From: Methylobacterium radiotolerans JCM 2831
Lineage (GTDB): Bacteria > Pseudomonadota > Alphaproteobacteria > Rhizobiales > Beijerinckiaceae
Direction: 5' to 3'
Assembly (NCBI RefSeq): GCF_000019725.1
Contig: NC_010505.1
Location: 4,263,001-4,327,000, forward strand
DNA length: 64,000 nt
The position numbers and the translations under genes were made by a program. A model generated the notes under the pieces. It saw only the letters and a list, made by a program, of their open reading frames with translations, made no database searches and was not told the DNA's origin. Positions 26,175 through 33,810 of this stretch are shown here, piece after piece (positions within the stretch are counted from its first letter, which is position 1; each line of letters starts with the position of its first letter).

Positions 26175-27443
26175 ATGCACCACTTCCACTATCGCGACGG
26201 CCGCCTGCACGCCGAGGAGGTCGACCTGACCGGCCTCGCCGCGGAGGTCGGCACACCGTTCTACTGCTACAGCACCGCCACGCTGGAGCGGCACTACCGC
26301 GTGTTCGCGGAGGCGTTCGCGGCCGACGACGCGCTGGTCTGCTTCGCCATGAAGGCGAACTCGAACCAGGCCGTCCTGCGGACCCTCGCGGCCCGGGGCG
26401 CCGGGATGGATATCGTCTCCGGCGGCGAGCTGCAGCGGGCGCTGGCCGCCGGCGTGGATCCCGGGAAGATCGTGTTCTCGGGAGTGGGCAAGAGCCGCGC
26501 CGAGATGGAGGCCGCGCTGACGGCCGGCATCTTCTGCTTCAACGTCGAGAGCGAGCCGGAGCTCGCGGTCCTGTCCGAGGTGGCCGTGGGTCTCGGCCTC
26601 CGGGCGCCCGTCTCGGTCCGGGTGAACCCCGACGTGGATGCCGGCACGCACGCCAAGATCTCCACCGGCAAGTACGAGAACAAGTTCGGCATCCCGATCA
26701 CCCGGGCGCCGGCGGTCTACGCCGCCGCGGCCGCCCTGCCGGGGATCGCGGTGCACGGCGTCGACATGCATATCGGCAGCCAGATCACCGATCTGGCGCC
26801 CTTCGCCGACGCGGCCCGGCTGCTGGCCGGCCTCGCCCGGGAGCTGCTGGCGGCCGGCCATCCCCTGCGCCACATCGACTTCGGCGGCGGGCTCGGGATC
26901 CCCTACCGCGACGACAACGCGCCGCCGCCGGACCCGGCGGCGCTGGCCGCGACCCTGCGGCCGCATTTCGCTCCCCTCGGCCTGCGGCCGGTCTTCGAGA
27001 TCGGCCGGATGATCGTCGGCAATGCCGGGATCCTGCTGACGCGGGTGCTCTACGTGAAGCACAGCGAGGGACGGACCTTCGTGATCGTCGACGCGGCGAT
27101 GAACGACCTGATCCGCCCGACCCTGTACGAGGCCTATCACGGCCTGCGACCGGTCATCGAGCCGGGCCCCGAGACGTCGCGCCTCGTCGCCGACGTGGTC
27201 GGCCCGGTCTGCGAGAGCGGCGACTATCTCGCGCTCAACCGCGAGATGCCGGAGGTGAGGCCCGGTGACCTGATCGCCGTGATGAGCGCCGGCGCCTACG
27301 GGGCGGTGCAGTCCTGCACCTACAACACCCGGCCGCTGGTGCCGGAGGTTCTGGTGCGGGGCGACCGGGCGGCGGTGGTCCGTCCGCGCCTCGACGTCGA
27401 CGCGCTGATCGCCCTCGACCGGGTGCCGGACTGGCTGGCGTGA
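26175..27443 (+). CDS. lysA: Diaminopimelate decarboxylase
   Basis: 422 residues. The PLP lysine is K60 in VCFAMKANSNQAVL. GVDMHIGSQITDL, IDFGGGLGIPYRDD, the EPGPETSRLVAD loop and the partner-subunit catalytic VCESGDYLA complete the fold type III decarboxylase pattern. It makes lysine from meso-diaminopimelate, the last step of the pathway, and links to peptidoglycan precursor supply. No riboswitch was seen in the 155-bp leader. The glycosyltransferase start overlaps its stop (GTGA). Confidence 0.95.
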   Translation: MHHFHYRDGRLHAEEVDLTGLAAEVGTPFYCYSTATLERHYRVFAEAFAADDALVCFAMKANSNQAVLRTLAARGAGMDIVSGGELQRALAAGVDPGKIVFSGVGKSRAEMEAALTAGIFCFNVESEPELAVLSEVAVGLGLRAPVSVRVNPDVDAGTHAKISTGKYENKFGIPITRAPAVYAAAAALPGIAVHGVDMHIGSQITDLAPFADAARLLAGLARELLAAGHPLRHIDFGGGLGIPYRDDNAPPPDPAALAATLRPHFAPLGLRPVFEIGRMIVGNAGILLTRVLYVKHSEGRTFVIVDAAMNDLIRPTLYEAYHGLRPVIEPGPETSRLVADVVGPVCESGDYLALNREMPEVRPGDLIAVMSAGAYGAVQSCTYNTRPLVPEVLVRGDRAAVVRPRLDVDALIALDRVPDWLA

Positions 27444-28297
27444 GCCGCGCTCCGGCGGGCGCCGCCTCCGCGCCGGCCCCGGGACCCGACGGGCCGCTGC
27501 CGCTGTCGGTCTTCATCATCGCCCACAACGAGGTCGACCGGATCGGCGCGACGATCCGGGCGGTGCGCGGCCTGACCGACGACCTCGTGGTGGTCGATTC
27601 GGGCTCCACGGACGGCACGCAGGCGCTGGCGTCGTCGCTGGGCGCGCGGGTGCTGCACAATCCCTGGCCGGGCTACGGCCCGCAGAAGCGCTTCGCCGAG
27701 GAGCAGTGCCGGCACGTCTGGCTCCTGAACCTCGACGCCGACGAGGTGGTGCCGCCGGAACTGGTCCGGGAGATCCGGGGCCTCTGGGCCGCGGGCGAGC
27801 CGCGCCGGCCGGCGTGGCGGATCGGCATCGCGGAGATCTTCCCCGGCGAGGGCCGGCCGCACCCGCTCGCCTACACGCTGACGCCGGTCCGGCTCTACCG
27901 GAAGGACCGGGGCCGCTACGCCGCCTCGCCGGTCCACGACCGGGTGGCGCTGGAACCGGGTGTGAGTCCAGGGCGGCTCAGGGGCGTGATCCACCATTTC
28001 TCGGTGCGCTCGCTCGGCGACCAGCTCGACAAGCTGAACCGCTACTCCGACCAGCAGGCGGACGACCTGGAAGCGCGGGGCGTGGTGATTCCGACCTGGC
28101 GGGTGTTCGTCGAGCTGCCGGGCAATTTCCTGAAGGCCTATCTCGGCCGCCGCCATTTCGTGCGCGGCACCTACGGCTTCCTGACGGCGATGAACTACGC
28201 GATCTCGCGGCATCTGCGCGTCGCCAAGCACGTCGAGCGCCGCCGCGTGGCCGCTGCCCGCCAGGATCGGGTTGACCCGCCGGATCCGACCTTCTAG
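27440..28297 (+). CDS. Family 2 glycosyltransferase (WaaE/KdtX-like)
   Basis: 285 residues from a GTG at 27440 that overlaps the lysA stop, so it is translationally coupled. The GT-A fold is clear: LSVFIIAHNEVDRIGATIRA, VVVDSGSTDGTQALA, and the metal-binding LLNLDADEVVPPEL. The C-terminal half (PVHDRVALEPG, LNRYSDQQADDL) resembles lipopolysaccharide core glucosyltransferases of the WaaE group. A core or surface sugar role at the inner membrane face is likely; the sugar donor is unknown. Confidence 0.87.
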   Translation: MSRAPAGAASAPAPGPDGPLPLSVFIIAHNEVDRIGATIRAVRGLTDDLVVVDSGSTDGTQALASSLGARVLHNPWPGYGPQKRFAEEQCRHVWLLNLDADEVVPPELVREIRGLWAAGEPRRPAWRIGIAEIFPGEGRPHPLAYTLTPVRLYRKDRGRYAASPVHDRVALEPGVSPGRLRGVIHHFSVRSLGDQLDKLNRYSDQQADDLEARGVVIPTWRVFVELPGNFLKAYLGRRHFVRGTYGFLTAMNYAISRHLRVAKHVERRRVAAARQDRVDPPDPTF

Positions 28298-28309
28298 AGC
28301 CAGAGCGCC

Positions 28310-28401
28310 GGAGACGTGGCCGAGCGGCTGAAGGCACTCGTTTGCTAAATGAGCATACCCAGAAATGGGTATCGAGGGTTCGAATCCCTCCGTCTCCGCC
28401 A
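28310..28401 (+). tRNA. tRNA-Ser (anticodon GCT)
   Basis: The acceptor stem is GGAGACG with CGTCTCC, the anticodon loop TTGCTAA gives GCT, and a long variable arm is present (ATACCCAGAAATGGGTAT, a 7-bp stem), as expected for a class II serine tRNA. The T arm GGTTCGAATCC is followed by discriminator G and encoded CCA. It reads AGC and AGU codons. Confidence 0.95.
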
Positions 28402-29174
28402 GCACCGTCGAAGGTGCTGATGAACCGGCATTTTCTTCATTCGCCCGACCGGCTCGGTCACTCGGTGCCACCTTCGCCGCGGGGGAATGAAGCCCGAGTG
28501 CCGCGCGCTGATTGTCCGCGATGCAAGGCGCGCCGCAACGGAGCATCCTCTGGAGCACCGCGTTCCGATGCGCGCTCGCCGAGACCTTCCCGATGGCCGA
28601 AGCCTGATCCGGGCGCGGGCCCTCCCGGATGGGACCTCCGCCGATACCGACGCGGCGCCGGCCCCGGATTCGGCGCGGCCTTCGTCCCATGCGGCATGAC
28701 GGGCCGCGCTTCCGCTCTGTCCCAACCGGCCGCCCTGAGCGGGTACGGCGGACCGCTCACCATCGGTGTGTCGGCGTTCCGGACACGGTGCGCGGCTCGC
28801 CGTACCGGCAGCCCTTCAACGTGATGCAGGCACTATAGACACGGTCGCCGACGGGGCGGCCCTTGAACTGGGCGCCACCCCTGGAGGCTCGGGTCGGCGG
28901 CGCCGAAACCGGTGCGCGCGACGCGGGCGAGCAGGGTGGTCCCGCGCCGGCAGGAACGGGTTGCCGTTCCGGTCGGCGGCCGCGAAGGTCTGGACGGCCC
29001 GGCTGGATGACACGCACGACGCCGGCCCACGGGCGCCGAGGGAGCAGGCCGAGCCGCCCGCGCAAGGCGCCGTCGGTCCGATCCGGTTGCGCGCCGGTGC
29101 GGTCGGTGAGGACCTGCGCCCGCGCGAAGTCCCGGCGGCCGCCTCCTCCGCGCGTCGCCCCGCTCGGGGCGCTC
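28402..29174. other. Gene-free stretch after tRNA-Ser
   Basis: I see no supportable gene. Minus-strand frames between 28760 and 29110 carry short protein-like pieces (AVQTFAAADRNGNPFLPA in one frame, VYSACITLKGCRYGEPRTVS in another) that could be a badly decayed gene, but no single frame or family joins them. The position after a tRNA gene would suit an old insertion. Confidence 0.35.
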
Positions 29175-29462
29175 TCAGACGGCCCAATCCGCCGCCAGCG
29201 CGGCGGCCGCGTACCGGGCGCGCGCCGCGGCATCCCGCGGGAGCCCGGCGCGCTCGCACCACGCCGCGAAGATCTCCGGCTCGATCGGCACGCGCACGAC
29301 CTCGACGCCGCTGCGCTGCACCTCCCGCTCCATCTGCTCCGTGGCGATGCGCCAGGTCTCGTAGTCGGGCGGCAGCTTGGCACCGTCCGCGAGGCTGGTG
29401 CGCAGGGCTTGGTACTGCTCCGGGGCGTACCAGGGCAGTCCGACGCGGCGGGGGCGGTCCAT
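29175..29462 (-). CDS. Conserved-looking hypothetical protein
   Basis: 95 residues from the ATG at 29462; a GTG at 29483 is possible. The sequence starts MDRPRRVGLPWYAPEQYQAL and continues with PPDYETWRIATEQMEREVQR and VVRVPIEPEIFAAWCERAGL. It is a soluble, Trp-containing helical protein of ordinary composition, unlike the shadow frames around it, so I accept it as real. Function unknown. It may be made from a promoter between 29463 and 29600. Confidence 0.65.
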   Translation of the reverse strand: MDRPRRVGLPWYAPEQYQALRTSLADGAKLPPDYETWRIATEQMEREVQRSGVEVVRVPIEPEIFAAWCERAGLPRDAAARARYAAAALAADWAV

Positions 29463-29603
29463 CTGGGCTCTTCGAACGGTCACGCTGAACGACCGTCAAC
29501 GGTCGTGGGCGGCCTGTGGTTCGAACCCGGATCGCGGGCCGCCCGCGATCATGCCGCAGCGGCCGAACGCCCGATGGCCGCGCCGGCGGCCGACCGCTAG
29601 CCG

Positions 29604-29687
29604 ATGGGGATGGATCCGCTCGTTCTCACCCTCATGGCCTCGGCCCTCACCTTCTCGAGCTTCCTCGTGCTGCTCGGCTGGCGCTGA
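29604..29687 (+). CDS. Candidate 27-residue membrane microprotein
   Basis: A short frame with Met codons at residues 1 and 3 reads MGMDPLVLTLMASALTFSSF then LVLLGWR, a single hydrophobic helix ending in Trp-Arg. Small single-helix proteins of this form are common, but no ribosome binding site is evident, so this is tentative. Confidence 0.3.
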   Translation: MGMDPLVLTLMASALTFSSFLVLLGWR

Positions 29688-29717
29688 GGCCCGGGATCGC
29701 GCGGCGGGCCGGCCGCC

Positions 29718-30053
29718 TCACCGCGGCGGCGCGCCCCCGGTTCCGGGCCGGTCCGGGATGTCCAGATCGAGGAGCGCGGAGCCGAGGCCCTTGCCGTGCG
29801 CGTCGAGGGCCAGGGAGCGGGTGACGCCGCCGCCGAGCGCGCCCGTGAGCACGAAGTTCAGCGCCCCGATCTTCGGCAGCGCGTAGCGGGTCACACCGCC
29901 GGTCACGATCCCGCGGAAATGCTCCCGCACCCGCTCGGCCGTGACGTGCGCCGCGAGGTGCTCGTAATCCGCCGCGTCGTAGGCGATCAGCGCGATGTTC
30001 GACGTGTTGCCCTTGTCGCCCGTGCGGGCATGGGCGAGCGCGCGCAGCTTCAT
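29718..30053 (-). CDS. AtuA-related small protein
   Basis: 111 residues beginning MKLRALAHARTGDKGNTSNI, the opening typical of the short ferredoxin-fold domain found fused to or beside AtuA/DUF1446 proteins. TGGVTRYALPKIGALNFVLT and a Gly-rich loop (GALGGGV) follow. It starts 18 bp after the DUF1446 gene on the same strand, so the pair probably works as one enzyme split over two genes. In Pseudomonas the fused AtuA belongs to acyclic terpene use; the substrate here is unknown. Confidence 0.85.
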   Translation of the reverse strand: MKLRALAHARTGDKGNTSNIALIAYDAADYEHLAAHVTAERVREHFRGIVTGGVTRYALPKIGALNFVLTGALGGGVTRSLALDAHGKGLGSALLDLDIPDRPGTGGAPPR

Positions 30054-30071
30054 CCTCGGGACTCCCGGCTC

Positions 30072-31409
30072 TCAGGCTTCGACGACGTGCACGCGCGGGC
30101 GGGCGAGCGCGGCGGGGACGAGGACCGACTGCACCGCCACCACCTCGCGGGCCGATTTCCAGGCGCCGCCGCCGCCGGCCGGGCCGTTGGTGTAGAGCGT
30201 CTCGACCTCGTTGCCGATCCGCACGGCCTCGGCGTGGGTCTCGGTCCGCCCGGCGACCCGCAGGCGGACCTCGTAGGGCTCGCGCCCGCCCGACAGCGCC
30301 GCGCCGTGGAGCGCGTCGACGCCGATCAGGTCGCAGCGCAGCTCGCGCGTCGCCACGCCGGTGAGGGCGAGGCGCTCGCGCACCACCGCCAGGGCGAGAC
30401 GGCCGCGGGCCAGGGCACCGGGTCCGGCGTAGGAGATCTGCCCCTCGCCGATATAGGAATCGACGTACCCGACCGAGACCTTCAGGAGGCCCGTCGCGGG
30501 CGCGCCGGTCGCGCCGCGCACCCGGACGCGGTCGGGGCCGACCTGCTCCATCTCGACCCCGGAGAAGTCGCCGACCACGTCCGGCTGGAGGTAGCGGGCC
30601 GGGTCGTGCACCTCGTAGAGCAGCTGCTCCTTGCAGGTGGCGAGGCTGATCCGGCCGCCCGAGCCCGCGACCTTCGTGATCTCGACGGTGCCATCCTCGG
30701 CCACGATCCCGATGGGGAAGCCGAGGCGCGCGAGGTCCGGGACGTCCTTGCAGCCGGGATCGGCGAAGTAGCCGCCGGTGATCTGGCCGGCGCATTCGAG
30801 GAGGTGGCCCACGAGGGTGCCGCGGCCCAGGCGCTCCCAATCGTCCATCGCCCAGCCGAAGGCGTGCACGAGGGGGGCCAGGAACAGGGCCGGGTCGCCG
30901 ACGCGGCCGGTGATGACCACGTCGGCGCCGTCCGCGAGGGCGGCCACGATCGGCGCCGCGCCGAGATAGGCGTTCGCCGAGACGATGCGGTTGCCGAGGC
31001 TGGCGACCGGTTCGCCGCTCTCCTCCAGGACGAAGTCGCCGGCCCGCACCGCGTCGAGCAGGTCGTCGCCCGTCACCGCCGCGATCCGCAGGCCGGCGAG
31101 GCCCATCTCCCGCGCGAGCGCCCCGGCCTTCCGGGCGGCGGCGACCGGGTTGGCCGCGCCCATGTTGGTGACGACGCGGATGCCGCGAGCCCGGCACGGC
31201 CCGAGCACGGCCCGCAGCCGCGCCTCCAGCAGCGGGTCGTAGCCGCCCTCGGGGTCGCGCAGCTTCGCCTGCTGCGCCAGCGCGATGGTGCGCTCGGCGA
31301 GGCACTCGAACACGAGGTAGTCGATGTCGCCGCGCTCCGCGAGCTCGACGGCGGGCTCGATGCGGTCCCCGGCATAGCCCGCGCCGGCACCGAGGCGGAC
31401 GATTCTCAT
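30072..31409 (-). CDS. AtuA-like protein (DUF1446)
   Basis: 445 residues. The N-terminus MRIVRLGAGAGYAGDRIEPA, then GDIDYLVFECLAERTIALAQ, VVTNMGAANPVAA and DVVITGRVGDPALFLAPLVH are the signature of the DUF1446 domain. Family members take part in catabolism of branched or terpene-like acids, often with CoA-linked enzymes; the reaction is not well defined. Downstream is the AtuA-related partner (18 bp). Upstream, 25 bp away, is a CitMHS transporter, which suggests that the substrate is a carboxylate taken up by that carrier. Confidence 0.87.
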   Translation of the reverse strand: MRIVRLGAGAGYAGDRIEPAVELAERGDIDYLVFECLAERTIALAQQAKLRDPEGGYDPLLEARLRAVLGPCRARGIRVVTNMGAANPVAAARKAGALAREMGLAGLRIAAVTGDDLLDAVRAGDFVLEESGEPVASLGNRIVSANAYLGAAPIVAALADGADVVITGRVGDPALFLAPLVHAFGWAMDDWERLGRGTLVGHLLECAGQITGGYFADPGCKDVPDLARLGFPIGIVAEDGTVEITKVAGSGGRISLATCKEQLLYEVHDPARYLQPDVVGDFSGVEMEQVGPDRVRVRGATGAPATGLLKVSVGYVDSYIGEGQISYAGPGALARGRLALAVVRERLALTGVATRELRCDLIGVDALHGAALSGGREPYEVRLRVAGRTETHAEAVRIGNEVETLYTNGPAGGGGAWKSAREVVAVQSVLVPAALARPRVHVVEA

Positions 31410-31434
31410 GGCGCGCTCTCCGCTGTCAGAGGGA

Positions 31435-32751
31435 TCAGAGGGGGAAGACCCCGAGGACGACGCAGGTGAGGGTCATCACCACCGAGGCCGCCAGCAGGAA
31501 CGGGAAGGTGAACTTCTGGTGGTCGGCGAGGTCGATCCCGGTCAGGCCGCAGACCAGGAAGGTCGCGGGCGTCAGCGGGCTGACGGGGAAGCCCGTCGTC
31601 ATCTGGCCGAGCAGCGCCCCCTGGGCGACCTGCACCGGCGGGACGCCGAGTTGGTGGGCCACCTCCGCCACCACCGGCAGGACGCCGAAGTAGAACGAGT
31701 CCGGGTCGAACAGCATCGACAGGGGCATCGACACGAGGCCGAGCGCGAACGGGATGTGGCGCCCCATCTCCGGCGGCACGAAGGTGACGGCCGTCTGGGC
31801 CATGGCCCTGAGCATGCCGGTGCCCTGCATGATCCCGGTGAACACGCCGGCGGCGAGGAGGATCGAGGCCATCAGGATCGCGGCCCTGGCGTGCGCGTCG
31901 ATCCGCTGCCGCTGGGCGTCGACCTGCGGGTAGTTGATGACCAGCGCGAGCGCCGTGCCGAGCATGAACATCAGCGCCGGCGGCACCTTCTCGGCCAGGA
32001 AGACCATCGTCCCCAGGACCGCCGCCGTGAGGACGAGGTTGATCCAGAAGCGGTCGGGGCGGCGCAGGGTCCGCTCCGCGTCGCTCAGGATCCGGGCGGT
32101 CGCGGCCGGGCCGGGGGCGGCCCCCGCGGCGCCGGGGACGTGGGCCAGACGGCGCTCCTCCCGAAGGCCGAGCCAGTACGAGACGGCGAAGATGAAGACG
32201 AGGCCGACCGCCTGAACCGGCACGAGGGGCGAGAAGATCTCGGGGATCGGCAGCTTCAGGGCGGCGGAGGCGCGGATCATCGGCCCGGTCCAGGGCAGGA
32301 AGTTCACGCCGGCCGCCATCGAGGCGGCGCAGGCCAGGATGCGCCGGTCGATGCCGACGCGGTCGTAGAGCGGCAGCATCGCCGGGATGGTGATCAGGAA
32401 CGTCACCGCACCCGACCCGTCGAGGTGGATCAGCAGCGCCAGCAGGGTGGTGCCGGGCACGATCCGGGTGGGGCGGGTGCCGACCCGGGCGAGGATCCGG
32501 TCGATGATCGGGTCGAGCATCCCGGCATCGCTGACGATGCCGAAGAACAGGATCGCGAACACGAACATGCCGACGACGCCCGCGAGGCTCTGCAGGCCCG
32601 CGAGGACGAACTTGCCGGTCTCGAAGCCGAACCCGCCGATCAGGGCGGCCGCGACCGGGATGACGATCAGCGCCACGAGGGGCGACATCCGCTTGGTCAG
32701 GATGACGGCGAGCAGCAGCGCGATCGTGCACAGGCCGAGCAGGGCCAGCAT
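31435..32751 (-). CDS. CitMHS-family citrate/carboxylate transporter
   Basis: 438 residues with about 12 membrane helices. The sequence begins MLALLGLCTIALLLAVILTK and shows LLIHLDGSGAVTFLITIPAM, MAAGVNFLPWTGPMIRASAA and LGQMTTGFPVSPLTPATFLV, all typical of the divalent-metal-citrate symporter family (ion transporter superfamily). A hydrophilic loop near 195-225 joins the halves. It is the first gene of a three-gene minus-strand unit with the AtuA-like pair, divergent from a LysR regulator 117 bp away, which probably controls it. Confidence 0.88.
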   Translation of the reverse strand: MLALLGLCTIALLLAVILTKRMSPLVALIVIPVAAALIGGFGFETGKFVLAGLQSLAGVVGMFVFAILFFGIVSDAGMLDPIIDRILARVGTRPTRIVPGTTLLALLIHLDGSGAVTFLITIPAMLPLYDRVGIDRRILACAASMAAGVNFLPWTGPMIRASAALKLPIPEIFSPLVPVQAVGLVFIFAVSYWLGLREERRLAHVPGAAGAAPGPAATARILSDAERTLRRPDRFWINLVLTAAVLGTMVFLAEKVPPALMFMLGTALALVINYPQVDAQRQRIDAHARAAILMASILLAAGVFTGIMQGTGMLRAMAQTAVTFVPPEMGRHIPFALGLVSMPLSMLFDPDSFYFGVLPVVAEVAHQLGVPPVQVAQGALLGQMTTGFPVSPLTPATFLVCGLTGIDLADHQKFTFPFLLAASVVMTLTCVVLGVFPL

Positions 32752-32821
32752 CCGTTCCTCCCGTTGGGCGCCGGCGCGGTTCGAATCCGCGCCTGTATCG
32801 GGTCAGGAGACGGCGGAACAC

Positions 32822-32838
32822 TTCATGACACAATTGAA
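32822..32838. promoter_or_regulatory. Candidate LysR operator between the transporter and regulator genes
   Basis: An inverted repeat TTCA-N9-TGAA lies in the AT-rich part of the 117-bp divergent region, 31 bp before the lysR-type start. It fits the T-N11-A form used by LysR proteins. Direct role is inferred. Confidence 0.45.
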
Positions 32839-32868
32839 AAGATCGGATCGCAGCGATAGCCTGAGTTT

Positions 32869-33795
32869 ATGGATCTCAACCTGCGGCAGGTGCGGGCCTT
32901 CGTGTCGGTCGTCCAGGCCGGCAGCTTCACCCGGGCCGCCGCCCTGCTGAACCTGTCGCAGCCCGCCCTGACGGTTCAGATCCGGCGCCTGGAGGAGACG
33001 CTCGACGCGCGGCTCCTCGACCGGACCAGCCGCACCGTCGCGCCGACGCGGCTCGGCCGCGACCTGCTGCCCGTGTTCCAGCGCGTGCTGCGCGACCTCG
33101 ACGCGGTGGTGGTCGACACCCGCGACCTCGCGGCAAGGCGCCACGGGGTCGTGCGCGTCGCGACGCTGCCGTCCTTCGCGGCGAGCGTGCTGTCCGACGC
33201 GATCGTCCGCTTCCGCGCCGAGCACCCCGCCGTGACCTTCCGGATCAAGGACGTCATCGCGCAGCGGGTGCTCGACCTCGTGCGCGGCGAGGAGGCGGAT
33301 CTCGGCATCGTCGGCGGCGACGTCCGCGATCCGGAGATCGGCGTCCTGCACCGGACGCGCGACGCCCTGCACGTGATCTATCCCGCCGATCACCCGATCG
33401 GCGCGCTGCCCCGGGTCACGATCGCGGCGCTCGCCGAGCACCCCCTGATCCTGATGGATCCGGCCACGAGCGTGCGGGCGGTCGTCGACCGCGCCTTCAT
33501 CGGCTCGGGCCGGCTGCCCCGCGTGGCCTGCGAGGCCACCTACATGATGACCGCGGTCAGCATGGTCCGGGCCGGCCTCGGCCTGACGATCCTCCCGGGC
33601 GCGGCGCGGGAGATCCGGGCCGAGCCCCTGCTCCGCTCGCGGGCGATCGACGACCCGCTGTTCGAGCGTCCGGTCTGCCTGATCAAGAAGGCGGGGCGGA
33701 CGATGCCGCCGGCCGCCGAGGCGTTCTGCCGGATGGTGGCGGACCGGCTCGCGGATCCGGGCGGGACAGACGCCGGCGCCGCGCCGAGCCCCTGA
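32869..33795 (+). CDS. LysR-family transcriptional regulator
   Basis: 308 residues. The N-terminal winged helix (1-60) reads MDLNLRQVRAFVSVVQAGSF, TRAAALLNLSQPALTVQIRR; the rest is the LysR effector domain (about 90-295), with GVVRVATLPSFAASVL and EEADLGIVGGDVRDPEI. Divergent placement from the CitMHS-AtuA unit is the classic LysR layout, so it likely activates that unit in response to its substrate and represses itself. Confidence 0.9.
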   Translation: MDLNLRQVRAFVSVVQAGSFTRAAALLNLSQPALTVQIRRLEETLDARLLDRTSRTVAPTRLGRDLLPVFQRVLRDLDAVVVDTRDLAARRHGVVRVATLPSFAASVLSDAIVRFRAEHPAVTFRIKDVIAQRVLDLVRGEEADLGIVGGDVRDPEIGVLHRTRDALHVIYPADHPIGALPRVTIAALAEHPLILMDPATSVRAVVDRAFIGSGRLPRVACEATYMMTAVSMVRAGLGLTILPGAAREIRAEPLLRSRAIDDPLFERPVCLIKKAGRTMPPAAEAFCRMVADRLADPGGTDAGAAPSP

Positions 33796-33810
33796 GCGGC
33801 GGTCGGATCC

